From assembly GCA_013398295.1 (NCBI GenBank), contig VZSF01011129.1:296190-360189 (forward strand): a stretch of 64,000 nt of DNA, written 5' to 3'. The notes below the pieces were generated by a model, which worked only from the letters and a program-made list of their open reading frames with translations, was not told where the DNA came from and did no database searches. Below are positions 24,990 to 38,499 of this stretch, in pieces (position 1 is the first letter of the stretch; each line of letters starts with the position of its first letter). The position numbers were made by a program, and so were the translations under genes. This DNA comes from Chionis minor. Lineage: Eukaryota > Chordata > Aves > Charadriiformes > Chionididae.

Positions 24990-25330
24990 ATAAACCACAG
25001 CTGCCCCCCCAGACTCTCCCCTCCCCAGCTTCTAGCGGCACGGCCCAGCTGGGTCCCCACTTGGACCCCGCGGTGACGTGCGTGTGTGTCCCCATCCCCA
25101 CCGCCAACGGGCGGCCACTCCGTGCCACTCCGCTCCCACGCACGGACCGTTCCCACACGTATCCCACTCCCGCAGCGCCTACCGCACCTCCGGACTCCCG
25201 TGGAGCGCCGCCCCGGGCTGCCAGGGAGCTGGAAGGGGGGTTTATTGACTTTTGCCTGCTTTAGGTTTGCCGGTCTTCAAGATTTTCCGTCCTTCCCCAA
25301 AACTGCCTTCCTTGTGCAAACAGGTATAGC
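24990..25330. promoter_or_regulatory. CpG-dense island, candidate promoter
   Basis: By my count 25,021-25,220 carries more than 20 CpG dinucleotides in about 200 bases, in a window where CpG is otherwise scarce. It contains a GTGACGTG CRE-like site (about 25,072), a GGGCGG GC box (about 25,109) and long C-runs. C-rich, CpG-poor DNA extends upstream to about 24,760. CpG islands usually mark promoters, so an unannotated transcript (possibly long noncoding) could start here. Neither strand shows a recognisable first coding exon; the open frames crossing the island (to 132 codons) are proline- and alanine-rich products of composition. A GT splice-donor candidate (ACAG|GTATAG) lies at about 25,322 on the plus strand. 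Confidence 0.55.
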
Positions 25331-28300
25331 CGGGGCAGAGCGGTCCCTAAAGAAAAAGATGCGTCGCTGTCAAATGTTTAACATTAACATATTGATTTAA
25401 AAAAATGCATTTAGGTCTCTTCTGCTTCACTCCCCTCTCCAAAACCTGGTTTGATTTTCCACCACCACCACCTCCCCCCTTGTCTAGCTTCTCACCCATT
25501 AAAAAATAAAAAAGCATTACTTTTTCAGCTCTGCTTTCTCCAGACAGATTTGGCTCCCTCCAAAGCCTCTGTGATTAAACACACAGTAAATAGTAGTCAG
25601 GCCAAAATTCTCTAAGCCTGTGACTTTTTTGATGCCAATAAATCCCACTGCACCTTTCTCTTCAGCTGCCCTCAATTTCCTTGATTCTTTTAAGGCCGTC
25701 ATGTGCATCTGGACCTGGCTCCCTCTACTAGTGCAATATTTTCATTCTCTTTCAGGTTTCTCTCTGAAAAACTGCAGACCATGAAGTCTACATGTTTTTT
25801 GAAATCTTTGAAGCAATTTAAGTTTTGATCACTTTTCCTTTTTATTTTTTTCCTGAAAAGCCCCAACCTGAAGCAAATCGGCTTTGAGATGTCAAAAATA
25901 TTGATGTTCAAGTTTTAACTTATCAATAAAGGGAAAACTGAAAATTAAGAATATTCTAATACCTTTTCAATTATGGAAAATAAAGCATTTTACTTGAGAC
26001 ACATAGACCAATCTGAACCCAAAACACTGACTGTTGTCATTACCAGTCTGCAATGCAAAAATGAAAAACCTTATCTGCTGATAAGGGAGCAGCAGATCTC
26101 CAGCCTGTGTAAGGTAATGCCCTTTTTGGGTATCTTTTTGTTCTAGCAGAAGATCTCTTCTACAGTGTGTCCAGTACATCTGTGTTTTCTTTCATTCGAG
26201 CCAGAAGCACCATGGGGCAGACACGGTCTTTCTTGATATACTTTTCTGAGCAAGTATTTAAAATTTTTTTCTGTGATGCAGAATACAAAGTAGTGTGACA
26301 TGGCAGATTCTGGTCATTTATCACAGAGGAATTTAGAGGTAATAAATAATAAAATTTTATTAAATGGAGACAGCCAGGGTGAGTATAAGTGTGTGGTTAT
26401 AAGCCCTTCTTTCTTCTGGCTCACCAGATCATTACTCTACACAGCCGTTAGGAGAGTGAAAGCTTTTGAAATAAACAAAGTGCTGCTGTCAAAAGCAGAA
26501 TAGTCTAAAGTGCAGAAATTAGGAGAGTAAATGGAACTGGAATTACCATGGGGATAGAAAGGAGATAAAGTGTGTATCTAGCAGAATTTGGGGTCTAGCC
26601 AGGCATGTATTTTGCAGCAGCTATGTCAGGGAGACAGGCTGCTGCCCATTGCTCTTTGCTGCCCCTACTGATGTGCCGGCGGAGCAGGTTATCCGAGCGC
26701 TCCCCAACTTATTTCGGTCCAAAAAGGCCGGGTTAGTTTAGATAAAGGGCAAGTCTTTACTAATCTAGTGCATTTTGAAAAAAAATAGGTTAGAGGAAGC
26801 TTGTATGAGCAGCGCTACTAGCAGAATCGAAGGGATTTGGGATTCCTGATAACCACCCAGAGACAGGCTGCGGTTACTAATATCTTCCACCAGCACAGCT
26901 GAAGCTGGAAGAGCACATCTGTTCACCTCCTGAAGAGGACTAGATTTCTGGTCTGCTAATCCCATTTTCCACTACATATTCAGTCAAAATAGCCCCTAAA
27001 TGGTTGGAGATCCCTCTGTGCTCAGGGTTCCTTCAGCAGCATTAATTTGGCAAAAGTAGCCAAAGAGAAAAGTGAATGTTAGTGTTTGGAGCCTGATCAA
27101 AATAGGGTTTATAAACAGCATAGCAGTACATAGCTCCACTGTATCTCATCCTTTGCTGCTCTTAATACTCTGAGTTCTTAAATCAGGCAGCTCCATGCAG
27201 CTTTAATTTAGTCAAGGGCCAAGCAGCTATGAATTAAGGAGCCATAGGGCTAGAGCTTCCAGCAATCTGTTCTCTCCCAAATGTCCAATTAGAAGAGATA
27301 ACACATTCCGAGATAAATTCCTGGCAAGAGCTGAGGATGAGATTTTGCTTGAATCAACAATGTGGTCAACACGTTGAGAATGATATATGAAAATAATGCA
27401 AGACAAAGATCTGAAATGTTTAAACAAGAGATCAGTTACGGGCCTCTCAGAGGTGGTAAAGGTAAATTATTAAAGAATTTATAATTACATTCATGCCTAA
27501 TTATTAATAAACAACGATGGCTAACAGATGCTGCAGCAGATTTACATTTCCTAAGGAAACAAGAAGAATTATAGAAGAAAATCAGGATCAGCAAAATGAT
27601 TAAATCGGGGAGCTGGAATGTCTGTAGATGACAAAAAAGCTTTTGTCAAACTATTCAGGAGGAAGCAGAAAAAAAAAAAAAAAGAAGAGATTCCTTTTCA
27701 AACCTTAAAGGCACTAATCAGTTGAAGAAACAGCACCTATTGTGAGAGCAGAAATAACAAGTTTCAAGAAGTTGAAGATTGGGATCAGATTTGGACCAAT
27801 GTGTTCACTTCTTAATGATGTTGTTCAAGTGACTTCACCGGTATGAAACAAGTAGAACGTGACAACAAATTGATATCTTGTTATCTTCATCGTATTTCCA
27901 TATCAAGATAGTGGAAACTTTATCAGAAAAATCTAAAATATACTACTTAGAAAAATTAACAACGAACCACAGAATAGAAATCATGACAGGTAAATTTGTC
28001 AGAGAGCTTGGAAGGCGTAACTGTGGGTCAACAGGAGCAATTTTGGCTCCAGCTGATTTAAGATCTGGGGAAATATTGGTACAATATTCAACGCTAGACT
28101 GTGCGATTAGTTAACAGTGTGACAGAGAGAAACTACTGAAGGGATAAAGAATTGGCTTTGATTGTTAAAACAAGAGACATTTGACAACAGTGCAAAGAAT
28201 CATGAAGATCTATTTTTGGAAGAATATTTCTTGCTTATTTAGGACCTGAAAAAATCATCACTGAAGAAATTACTGAAGTTTTCACAGAAACAGATAGTAA

Positions 28301-29480
28301 GACTGACAGATAAAGATGTAAAGTGATAACAGAAGCTTTTAAAAAATGGAAAATAAAACCTAGTAATTAATTGCTGGAAAACAGAAGACTGTGACAACAT
28401 TAAAGAAAAACACTCTTTTAACACGGATTTTGAAACTACAAAACATGAAAAGGAAAGAAATGGAATACAACTGAAATCTTCTACATCATTTCTTCAAGTT
28501 CAGGATTTTTTTCCAACAAAGAAAAGCACTCAAAAGACTTTTAAGCGCAGCCACAGCAGCCTGACAAAAATGGAACATTAATGATACCGTGCAGCATTCA
28601 GGAGGACATACTCAGCATCTGTACCTGCCCTTACTTAAACAAACGTGTTACAAGGCTACATTTACATGAAGACCATGTGGCATTGCAATTTCATCAGCCA
28701 GAGCACTGAAGTCACTTTCTGGTTCATCAGCACAGCAGCACGGACTGGCCAGGGGAGAAAGCGTGAAAGGCGCTGGGTGTTGTTGGTTTTAATCACGGTG
28801 CTATCACGATCAGATGGCATTAGGTCCTTCATATACTCGGAGTACAATGTAATGACTTTTCACAAGACCGCTGTCGCACCACATTTACAACATATCTCAG
28901 AAGACTTTGAAGATAATTTCTATTCAGTTTTCATCAGATTTAAACACCAACATTTACCAGATACTGTACTCTACTCAAAGCTTCACAAAATTTCCTGCTA
29001 GGGTATTTTCGTCTTTTAAGTGAGAAACTGTAATAGGCTTACAGTCACTGAAGAGCAGTATTTTGACTCCTTATGTATTGAATACTTGTAGAAAATATTT
29101 TCCTCTCGGTATAGAAACAAGTGTCTAGATATTTAGCATTGACGAAAACAATTACTCTCAATAGGAACACTTTATATCAGGTCACTGAATACTTTCCATC
29201 CTCTGGCATCCTTTCAGACCACCTCTTCTGTCACTACATTACATTACTTCTGTTCAATCACAAGATAAAAAACATCCAGTCTCCAATTTGCAAATCTCAA
29301 GTCCCACTTCTTCGTTTACACCCAAAAACATCCCGCCTGCTGTTTCTTCCCCATCCCTTTGGCAAGCGCCATGATTACGTGCATGGAAAAACATTATTAG
29401 AAAAGTCTAACGGATTTTAATTGTTTTCATTGCGAATGTTTCTCCCTGGTGGAAAAAAAGCTCTAATCATATTGTCTCAT
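25331..29480. other. AT-rich noncoding stretch, no gene seen
   Basis: Unique AT-rich DNA with an A16 tract at 27,669-27,684. Between about 27,520 and 28,580 the plus strand is A-rich and gives lysine-rich frame fragments broken by stops, including a 78-codon piece at 27,878-28,114; no family could be assigned. No repeat family was recognised. Confidence 0.5.
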
Positions 29481-29640
29481 TGCTCATTCTTTACTCTTCC
29501 TCCTGTTGTCTCTATTACTCTCTCCTTCTGTTCATTCTTCTTTCCATCCTGCTTCCACAAATATGCTACCATGCCATTCTCTTTACTCTTTCTTGCCCTG
29601 CAGGAAAGCTCATTGCTCTCTCCTTTCCATCGCTTGATGA
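29481..29640 (+). repeat. Pyrimidine-rich tract
   Basis: The plus strand is strongly biased to C and T over about 150 bases, with repeated CTCTTCC, TCTCC and TTCTTTCC motifs. It gives serine/leucine/phenylalanine-rich frames by composition alone. No polypyrimidine-AG acceptor leading into a recognisable exon was found. Confidence 0.5.
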
Positions 29641-32600
29641 TGTCACTTCTCCTCTAACAGAATCTGCAGTAAAATCCATCTCCTCCTCCTTGCTTCCTAC
29701 AAACCATATGCAAAAGTAGGAGCAGAAATTGGAAGACATGGCAAACAACCCCTGCAGTGATCAGGTCTCTGCACATGGTAGGCAAGTGCTCTGTCACAAG
29801 AACATAGGCTGAAAACCCTTTTGTATCAATGGATCTTCTTTCTAGCAATAAAGCAGAAATTTCACTAGATTGAAGTATCAGTGGTTGTATCAACAGCCTG
29901 GTGGTGCCTACAGGCTCCATACAAAAATGAGATCTCAATACTGTTTTGGGTGCTCCACAGACACGGTAAAACTAGTCTTTCTCCAGAAACCCCACAGTCT
30001 AAACAGATCAAATATGCAAAGAGAGGGACAACAGAAGTGTTGAAAGGTCAAAAGATTTGCCTGAGGAAACAGAGAAGATCTTGACTGTGATTACTTATTG
30101 ATGGCTTGGGTATTTATTTTCATTACTTATCCCATGGCCAAGTAGTAATGGGGAAAAAAAAAATCTTTGTGCGTGCTTTCAGACCATTGTCTGGAACATC
30201 TTAATCTGTTTTGCATATTTAATTGGTTAATATTGATAATCTCATAGTTAAATTAGAAAAATCCATTCTATTTTGACACTGGCAGGTGCTATGGCCTTTG
30301 TCTAAATCATTCCATTTGTCTCAATGCTAAAGGACTCACAGCAAAAGGGATGTGTTGAATTTTATTAGCTTTTTTCTTTGAAGGAAATCACCAAAACAAG
30401 TTTTGCGGTTTTGGTGTGGATTCTCCCTTTTGACGCGCTGTGAAGGGTGCTGTCTCTCCCTGCCTGTCTGATCCAGGTATGGATTAGCCAGGGGCCGGGG
30501 GAAAGGAGGACTTTTTTCCCAGAAAGCCGCCCAGGTAATTCAAGGGTCAGAGATAATGGTTTACCAGGAACACAGAATGTCCTTGTGAGGTTTGTGATTT
30601 AAAAACATTTTTGTGAAACAAAGTCCAAACAAGAAAAAATGCCTAATACCTTAAGGATTTTCATTACAAAATACAAGATATTTAGAAATGTCTGATCATA
30701 GCAAAAAAATGTGTTTGATAACTACTTACCAATGCAATTGTAAATTAGTGATGTCAGCAACTATGAAAACGCCTTTTTTTCTACTACACTTTTAGAGTCT
30801 AAAAAATTACTACAGGCTTGTTTAGGATTGTGACCTGATGTGCCATTTTAAACAATAGGCAATGTCAATAAATAATGATGCCATTTAGCCTAAAGATGGT
30901 CTTGCTTTGTTTTCAGAGTATGAGCTGGAAAGCTTGAAACAAATTGACTGGTCTCTGATCAGCTATAAAGTTTTGAAAAATGTTAGCATTTCTATTGTCC
31001 TAAGAGCAGAGGACGTTTTGGGGGAAATCCTAACTCAAAAACAAGCTGTCCGTCAAGAACGGAGGGCTTTCCACACATTTCTTTTGTTATGAGAAGAAGC
31101 TGATGACACTTGCGTGGAAACAGTGAACAAGATCAAGTACCTGAAGAAATTTAACCTGTAATTTGGGTATTTGTAAATGGCAGAGTATAACACCAGCCCT
31201 TTCTTTTCAGAAACCACAAGTTCATTTCTCAAGCATGGAGAAACATGCTGAAAGTCAGCCACTACGTCATCGTCACACTGAGACTTCCAAAGCAATGTGG
31301 AAGCTCCAGTTGCAGGTACTCGGATACTTAGAGAAACTCACCAAAATGCCAAAATACTCACTGCCACAGGCTGAAAATAGGAGCCAAGCGTCTTGTGTGC
31401 TTGGACTCTTTTGTAAACCCCACCAGGCATCTTTCTGGATTTCCCAGTATCTAAGTGCCTCCAACCATCTGATCTAGCTGAAAACAAACCATATTCAAGT
31501 AAACCAGCTTTTGCAGCCATGCAAAGTGCCTGACGTTTGTGTCTGACTGTTCCTGTTCCACCTACTCAGCTTCCCTCAGCTTCTACATTTCAGACTAAAT
31601 ATAACACACAAATTCCACCAAAGCCCATTCTGACACCACCGTTTGCCAATTTGCACAGGATCCATTTCTCAGATTGCCTTCTGAGATACAGGCATTAGGA
31701 TAAATGTAAATTTCTCAAGAAGCAGAAACAAATATAACCAATATTGACTAGGTTATTGTGCTGCATTAAATTAATCTTTGCTAATAAAATATGGGGGAAA
31801 CATGCATGGCTAATATTGCAATTTTTAAGTTTTAAGAAAAAAGGATTTTTTTCCCCTGACTAGCTGTAAGATACAAGGGAAAATTTATCTTGTATATTAT
31901 CTAATAGGCCTTGCAGAACTAAAGACCACAGGAGGTAAGGCTAACAAAATTAATATGCAAAGAAGTTCAACACTAGGGACCCATAATTTTCTTGCAAATG
32001 GTTTCACTTTAAGGATGAAACAACACAAGACAATACCAATTTCTTTCTTTTTTTGCAAATAGATGATGCTTTAAAAAAATTAACACATGACAGCAGGTGG
32101 GAAGAAACTAGAGAAGCGGATATTCAAAGTACAGAGTGACTACAAATTTGATTTGCTTAACATTTTACTAACTGATTTGAATTCACTGGTATGTTAAAAG
32201 AATGTCAGGAGATATATTTAATTAAAACAAGATTGGTTGTCATTCAGACATGAAGTAAACATTTAGCATACCTACTGAATTATTAAAGTGAATGAAAAAT
32301 AATCTGACCTTCAAAAACCAGAATCATAAATATCAAGGTCTTAGGATATTCTACTTGGCCATGTTTGAAAACTATGTTCATTTTTTGCTTGCATTAAATA
32401 ATAACTGAAAAAGTAATCATTACCAAATGCATTATTAATTAGAGGTTTTTAATGGCAAAGAAGCACTTTTATTGCAGTAATAGATTTATATCACATTTGT
32501 ATATGCAAGACTATTACAAAACATGATAAGAGAAAGCGAAACTGTTCTCGCTTCTGTGTATGGAATTAACATGGGAACTTAACATTTCTGTTCTTTGTAT

Positions 32601-35600
32601 CTGCTTGGTAAGATGTCAGCAATAACTAGGTATCGTTTCTTATAGGAAAGAGATTGTTGCGCTTAGATTTCAAAAATATATGCCTGCACCCCAGGAAATG
32701 GTTCAATGTAATAGTATTCCCATCAATTCAAAATAGGTAAGTGTCAGACAAGCTTCGAAGGTAACAAATCAGCTCGGCATAATTCTGAATTTTAAAATCA
32801 AGACTTTGAAAAAGGAGAGATTACCCATCTTCGCCCAAGCATCTTATAATTTGGTGTGTATATATATCAAATGTAGTATATTATGGTAATAAAACACACT
32901 GACAAAAATGGTGTCTTTAAAATGAATCCTCATTGAGAACTGGATGATAACAACAACGTTGTAACAGATAATGCCACAACCTTAGTTTGAAGTATTTTTT
33001 CACGTAAGAAAAGCTTAGCCTTTAGAAGTTCAATTCACCTCTGAAAAATATCAGGAAGTTACTCTTGATAAAGATTGCAGAATTTTTTTGCCTGTAGCCT
33101 TTGCAAACCAAAAATGTTTGTGTTCTCTATACACCATAGAAAATTCTATAAATACTGTGTTCGCTATTGTAAATAACAATTCAACCTGTAATTTAGTAGG
33201 TGCAATTTTGGGGGTAAGTTTTTACTATCATGATTCTTCATATTTGTAAAATTGTATGTTTGTAGAACCGGGATTAAATATTATAATAAATAGAGTTTCC
33301 TTAGAATATAATTTTTAAAAAATAAAGGGAGTAGGGGGAGGCGGAACATAGGGACTTTTCCCTGAAAACCACGAACATCAAAATCTAAAACAATCCCGTA
33401 CAAAGCTTTAGTTCATACATATAATAGCTTGTATTTCTGCAAAATTCTGCAAGATTTCAGAATAGCCTGACATATTTTTTGCTAAAATCAGTGGGAAAAT
33501 GGCTGAAGATACAGTTCAGTATAAGGATATGAAAGATACAAAATTTTGTAAGAGACAACCCAGATGAGTAGTTCCCCTTCTCATTCCAAACCATACACAA
33601 AGAGACCCCTGAATCCATCCACATGAACTTTCATCAGTCTAACTGAGAAAGTATTGTTTAGTAAGAAATCTGATCAGGTCCGTACACTTTTGTTTATAAA
33701 ACAGCTATAGTATCACCTTTAAGTAAAGCAAGTTCCTGAAATAAGTGTATGGGTAACATTCCTTGAACAAGAAGGCCCATTCAATTGAAGAAAGCCACTC
33801 CCTGGGGAAGTTACGTGTGTGTAAGGGTTTCCAGGGCTGTACTGTGGCTGGATGTGTCCTTTAAGTTCTCTTACTCACGCTCCCTAAACTTCGTTTTCTT
33901 CATCTTAAATATTTTCAACAAATAATTCAGCTATTTAAATCTCAAAAGATATATAAATAGAATTTGCTTTGGTGATTATCTGTTCTTAGAGAGGTTTATA
34001 TTTAATTCAGATACCTAATTTAGGGCTTTGATCCTCAGGCCATAATAACAATAGCAACAAAAATAAAATGCATTATTTATAAATTTATAGTATTGTAAAT
34101 TCAAATACTTCTAAAAGACTAAAAATCAAGCTCCATTTGTTCAATAAAAAAAAGGCTTGGAAATGTAATCTCTGTGGGTTGATTGATGTATTACATAATG
34201 TCTTTTTTTTTGCTTTCTCTGTACAAACATGTTAAACTTGCTTGATAATTTTCTGAGTACAAATAATTTCTTCTGTTTCCCTTTGCACTTAATCTATTAT
34301 CTTTTACAGTATTTAATAAATTAGTTTAGGCAATATAAAATTGAATCATTTTATCCATAAACAAATTAATTCTACATCAACATTTTCCAAGGCCATAAAA
34401 TATGAATATCTAATAATAGCAATGTTTGCATTATGGTGTAACAGTTAAAGAATCTTCTTCTTTAAGGGACAGTGAGAGGATAATGGAGACTGCCAAGATT
34501 AAATACAATATCACATTTATTCCTTTTTTAGTGGACTACTTTAACTTCTATAAATCACATCCTTGTAGTTCGCAACTGGAATGAAGTCAGGTGATTAGGA
34601 GAATTTTGGTTAGGCAAACAAAATTACATTCCTTACCAAACAGTTCTTGTAACACGAAAAAAACATGAACTTGCTAAAACTTGTGAACTTGGGTTATTTC
34701 ATATAAAGGGTGATTTATCACTCACGTAAACAAAATCAGACATTTTCAGGTGTTTCTGTGACCCCTCAGTGCAGACCAGCAACACGCTTCAGCTCGCAAT
34801 AGCTGCATGCAACACTCCCACATGGAATTCCCTCTGCCCCAACACAACAGGAAGAGCCAAAATTTCTTTTGCTCAGTAACACAGCAGAGATTATTGGCTT
34901 GATTATACCATGCGCTCGTCACCTTTGACACCTAATCCATACTTTTCCTGCAGAGGCTGGTTGCTGAGTATCCAGGGAAAGGATCGCTGTCTTCCAGCGT
35001 TCTCACACTGCCCCCTGAAAGCCAGATGCCCATGATCAGGCAGCATATCTACACAAACTCTTCCTTCCCAGACAGCTCCTGAGCCATAAGCTTTCCAAAA
35101 AGGGTAGGGACAAGAAGAATTTTGCTGTTTCCCAAGAATCTGCACAAGTTTCCAATTAATATCCCAGCTCCCCACTGAACTTGCCATGGCAGGCTGAGCA
35201 TCCTTGCCCTCTCCTAACCTGGATAAAATCTGCCACCTCAAGGATAAGCCTTTGGGAAAAATCTAGGGAAAGCAAATCCTGTGTTTTCTCAGGCTCCCAC
35301 ACAAGAAACAACGCTCCAAATAAATCACAAGCCTAAACCTTGGGGCATCACAGCTAAACCCCAAAAGACCTGGTCACCTCATCCTACGGCCAAATGGTAG
35401 CTAGAACATAGTCCGAGGAGTGAAGGGAAGAACGCACTACCTTGTCCTCTGACTCCATCAGGAGCATCACAACACCAGGCAGTTTGCTGTAAAACTACAG
35501 TGAAAGTAGCTGGGAAAACTTCCCAGCCACAACAATGTAGGTCCGGCCTTTCCAACAAGAGTCCTGCAGCCGTGGAGCAGTGAGCAGGGCCAGCAGAGAC

Positions 35601-36990
35601 GCTGCTGCAGCGATGCTCCTTCCTCCCGGCTCTTCCCAACGCTCACACTGCAAGCCGGCAGTCTGGGTGACTTCTCACTTGCCAAAATATTTCTCCTACT
35701 GCAATGGTATTCCCTTTGAGAGAGGAAAAAGACACCTTCTCCCTTTCTGTTTAAAATACAGTCCAGCACGTCCTGTCTTGATGTAGCTAGGATGCTCCAA
35801 TATGGAATATATAAACATATAGACATATAAACACATAACGCTGAAGGGTGACCACATGCTTATTTGGTTCTTGCTCAACATTGTCAGCCAGGGCATCTAG
35901 GGCCCTGCTTCTTAGTGGTCTCTGTTCTCTAAGCATCCTTAAAATTAAAAGACCGTTTCTTTCTGTTACACTTGCCATAAATCATATTGCAAGATTTTTT
36001 ACATCAGTGGTCAGAAATATCAAAGCATTAAACTGTGCATTATGTTACCTCAGGTCCAAGTGAAAACAAGCAATTACCTAACCCCTAAATTGTGGAAATA
36101 CGTACACAGGAGCCAGACATCAACTGTGAAGAAAAACTACACGTGTAAGATGCAAAATGAGACTTATGCCAAATTGGATTTCATGGAATATAAAATATTT
36201 GTTTTCTTCATAAGCAGGTAATCTCATATTTCTGTGTGTCTTCCAATATGTGCAGAATACAGAGTTTCAAATTGACTTTTACATGTAACAAATGTGGTGT
36301 GTATCTCCTAAATTCCTAACAATCTTGGGCTAAATCAGTTTTGCAGTTATTATAGTACAATTTTCCCTACCAAGAAATGCTGCGGACTTACCGTTTACCT
36401 TTCAGTTGATTTTATTTGCCAGATTACATACCAAATGGTCCCATGGGCTTGCTGAATATATGGGTGCTAACAATGAAAAATGTGCATAGTTTTAATACCA
36501 ACTTTGTAAATTGCCTTAATAATAGCTTGTATAATGTAATAGTATTTTCAACCAGTACTTTTAATTTCTAGCTCATAAAGCCTTTTCATTGAACCCCAAG
36601 GGTGTAGCTATAAAAGTAAGATTTAATTTTGTATATAATGTGGCCTAAATTAGTTTTAAAGCAATAGGAGAAACATGCAGCTCAAAGAGATAAGGCTGAA
36701 ATTATTATAACTTGATGAAATTTCCTATAGCAAAATTAATCATTATTTCCATTTTAACATAATTTGACATAAGAAATATAAGACTAATGTAGATCTAATC
36801 AAGGTATATATTTTAAATGACTTTGCTGTAAATTATGGAGGCCATAAAAAGAGTGTTGCAAACCGTACGACAGCGAATGTTTTGAAGACACTTCCGAAGT
36901 GTAAGTCCAGTATAGTATTTCTTCGATGGAATGAGTTAATAAATAAAATACTAATCCATAATAATGAAATAGTGTATTTATGTTTGTATC
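29641..36990. other. Long AT-rich unique stretch, possible regulatory desert
   Basis: No gene or recognisable repeat. Plausible transcription-factor cores occur, such as CCTTTGTC and CCATTTGTC near 30,295-30,320 (SOX-type and E-box-like), CCATTGTC near 30,185, and TAAT-rich homeodomain-type runs near 31,760-31,800 and 36,730-36,760. Such motifs are frequent by chance. The strongest acceptor-like site (TTGTTTTCAG, near 30,917) is followed by 58 open codons with no convincing donor and no recognisable product. Confidence 0.5.
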
Positions 36991-37014
36991 TTTGACCAAA
37001 ATTGGTCAAAGTCC
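36991..37014. promoter_or_regulatory. Perfect palindrome overlapping an HNF4/DR1-like motif
   Basis: TTTGACCAA (36991-36999) is mirrored by TTGGTCAAA (37002-37010) around AA. The right arm continues as TGGTCAAAGTCC (37003-37014), which matches the GGTCAAAGTCC core bound by HNF4-type nuclear receptors. This is a motif match only; occupancy cannot be judged from sequence. Confidence 0.4.
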
Positions 37015-38499
37015 GTACCCAGAAACTGACAGTGCAGTCTCATGGCTGTCAGCCCCAGCATGCTTGTCAAATGTCTGTGACATTTGGTCTTTTTTCCTAA
37101 AATTACCTCTCCTGGAATCATGTGATTATGCAAAACCTCAGTTTCTCAATTTCTAACCCGCACAACTGCAGAGAAAATCTAGCAAGCATGAACGATAAAG
37201 CAGATGAAAGGAGACAGCACATAAAAAAGACCCCAAATTATTTTCTCAGACTCTCTTTCTGTTATTGGTTTATTTGTTATGCTCATCTTCAGGGGCTTGA
37301 CATATTCTTGAATGCTTGGGTTTGGCAAGTATATTCTGTTGGCCATTTTAAACCCATTAAAAAAGTCTTCGAAGTCAGCAGACGGGTACAAAGTAATTTC
37401 CTCTATCAGAACAAATTTGTTTTTAACCAGGATTTATTTTTTAACTACACTACTTAAAGCAGGGCCCAAAATTTTTACTGCTATGTTGGCTCTGACTCTC
37501 TTTTTACAGGAAGCCATCTTCCAATACACGATGCTTTCTACTGTGAACAGTTCCTTTTGGCCTTAAAAAGGCACTGATTACAGCTCTTTGCAACTAAATC
37601 TGATGGGACTTCAAATCAGACAGGTATAGGGTATAGAAGAATAAGAAGAAAGGAAGGTTTTATGAGGATCTCAGAAGATTTGGATTATTCCTAGCATTTG
37701 GAATGCTATTTAGCATGTTTTCTATGTATATTAAAAGTTTGTCCCACTAATGTATTATATGAAGATCTCCCAGCTCTGAGATAGATAATGCCTACACACA
37801 TGGGTTTTACTTGCAAGACCAGCAAGGTTTCATGTTTTGTTTCATATTATGAAAGATCCTGAAAAGAAAAATAAAGAAAAAATAGGGAAAAAAAATTTCT
37901 CTTCTTTGTCAAAACTACCAATGAAATGCAGGAAGGAGCGACAGTCAGGCAGATGCACTGCCTCAGCGTGCTCCAGCGCAGCGGTACCCAGCCACATTTT
38001 GGACCCATCAGGAGACTGGACTTTGGAAAACTTTGCCCAAAGAATCCTGCAAGTTTCTGATGCTGGCCCAAGGCTGTCAGAGTAAATGGTAAAACTTCCC
38101 CTGGTTTCGGTGTGAACAGGCTCAGCCTCACCAAGATTAGCTTTGTGGAATATCCTCCGTCAATGTTGCTTTTTTAAAGTTTATTTCATCTTTGCAAGCC
38201 TTATTGATTTCTACAGCTGCTGCTGGTCTAACCCCAGGAATTGAATAATAGGCTGCAGCTCCCGCAACATCACCTCTTACTCCAAAGTTTCACATCTTGT
38301 GTATTTTGAATACCTAAATAAGCTCGTTAACTATTTGTGTTTCTGACACCTTGCAACATATTTACTACAAACAAAAATAAGTGTCTCTATCAAGCAATCT
38401 AAGTAATTATGTACATTAATTATACATGCACATATGTATTTAAACACACAGGAAGGAGGAAATGGTGTATTAGCGGTACATTAAAGCGGTGGTGTTCCC
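37015..38499. other. AT-rich noncoding stretch, nothing recognised
   Basis: Unique DNA with overlapping open frames on opposite strands at 37,120-37,570 (to 111 codons) and 37,840-38,130. None has a recognisable product. No repeat was found. Confidence 0.5.

Noticed and set aside
27520..28580. Possible decayed gene or processed pseudogene
   Set aside because: A lysine-rich fragment near 28,500 reads VQDFFPTKKSTQK and briefly recalled tails of PCNA-binding repair polymerases, but the canonical PCNA motif lacks its glutamine, neighbouring fragments do not match, and A-rich DNA yields such peptides by chance.
30918..31092. Exon after a TTGTTTTCAG acceptor-like site
   Set aside because: 58 codons are open, but there is no convincing donor and the peptide is not recognisable.
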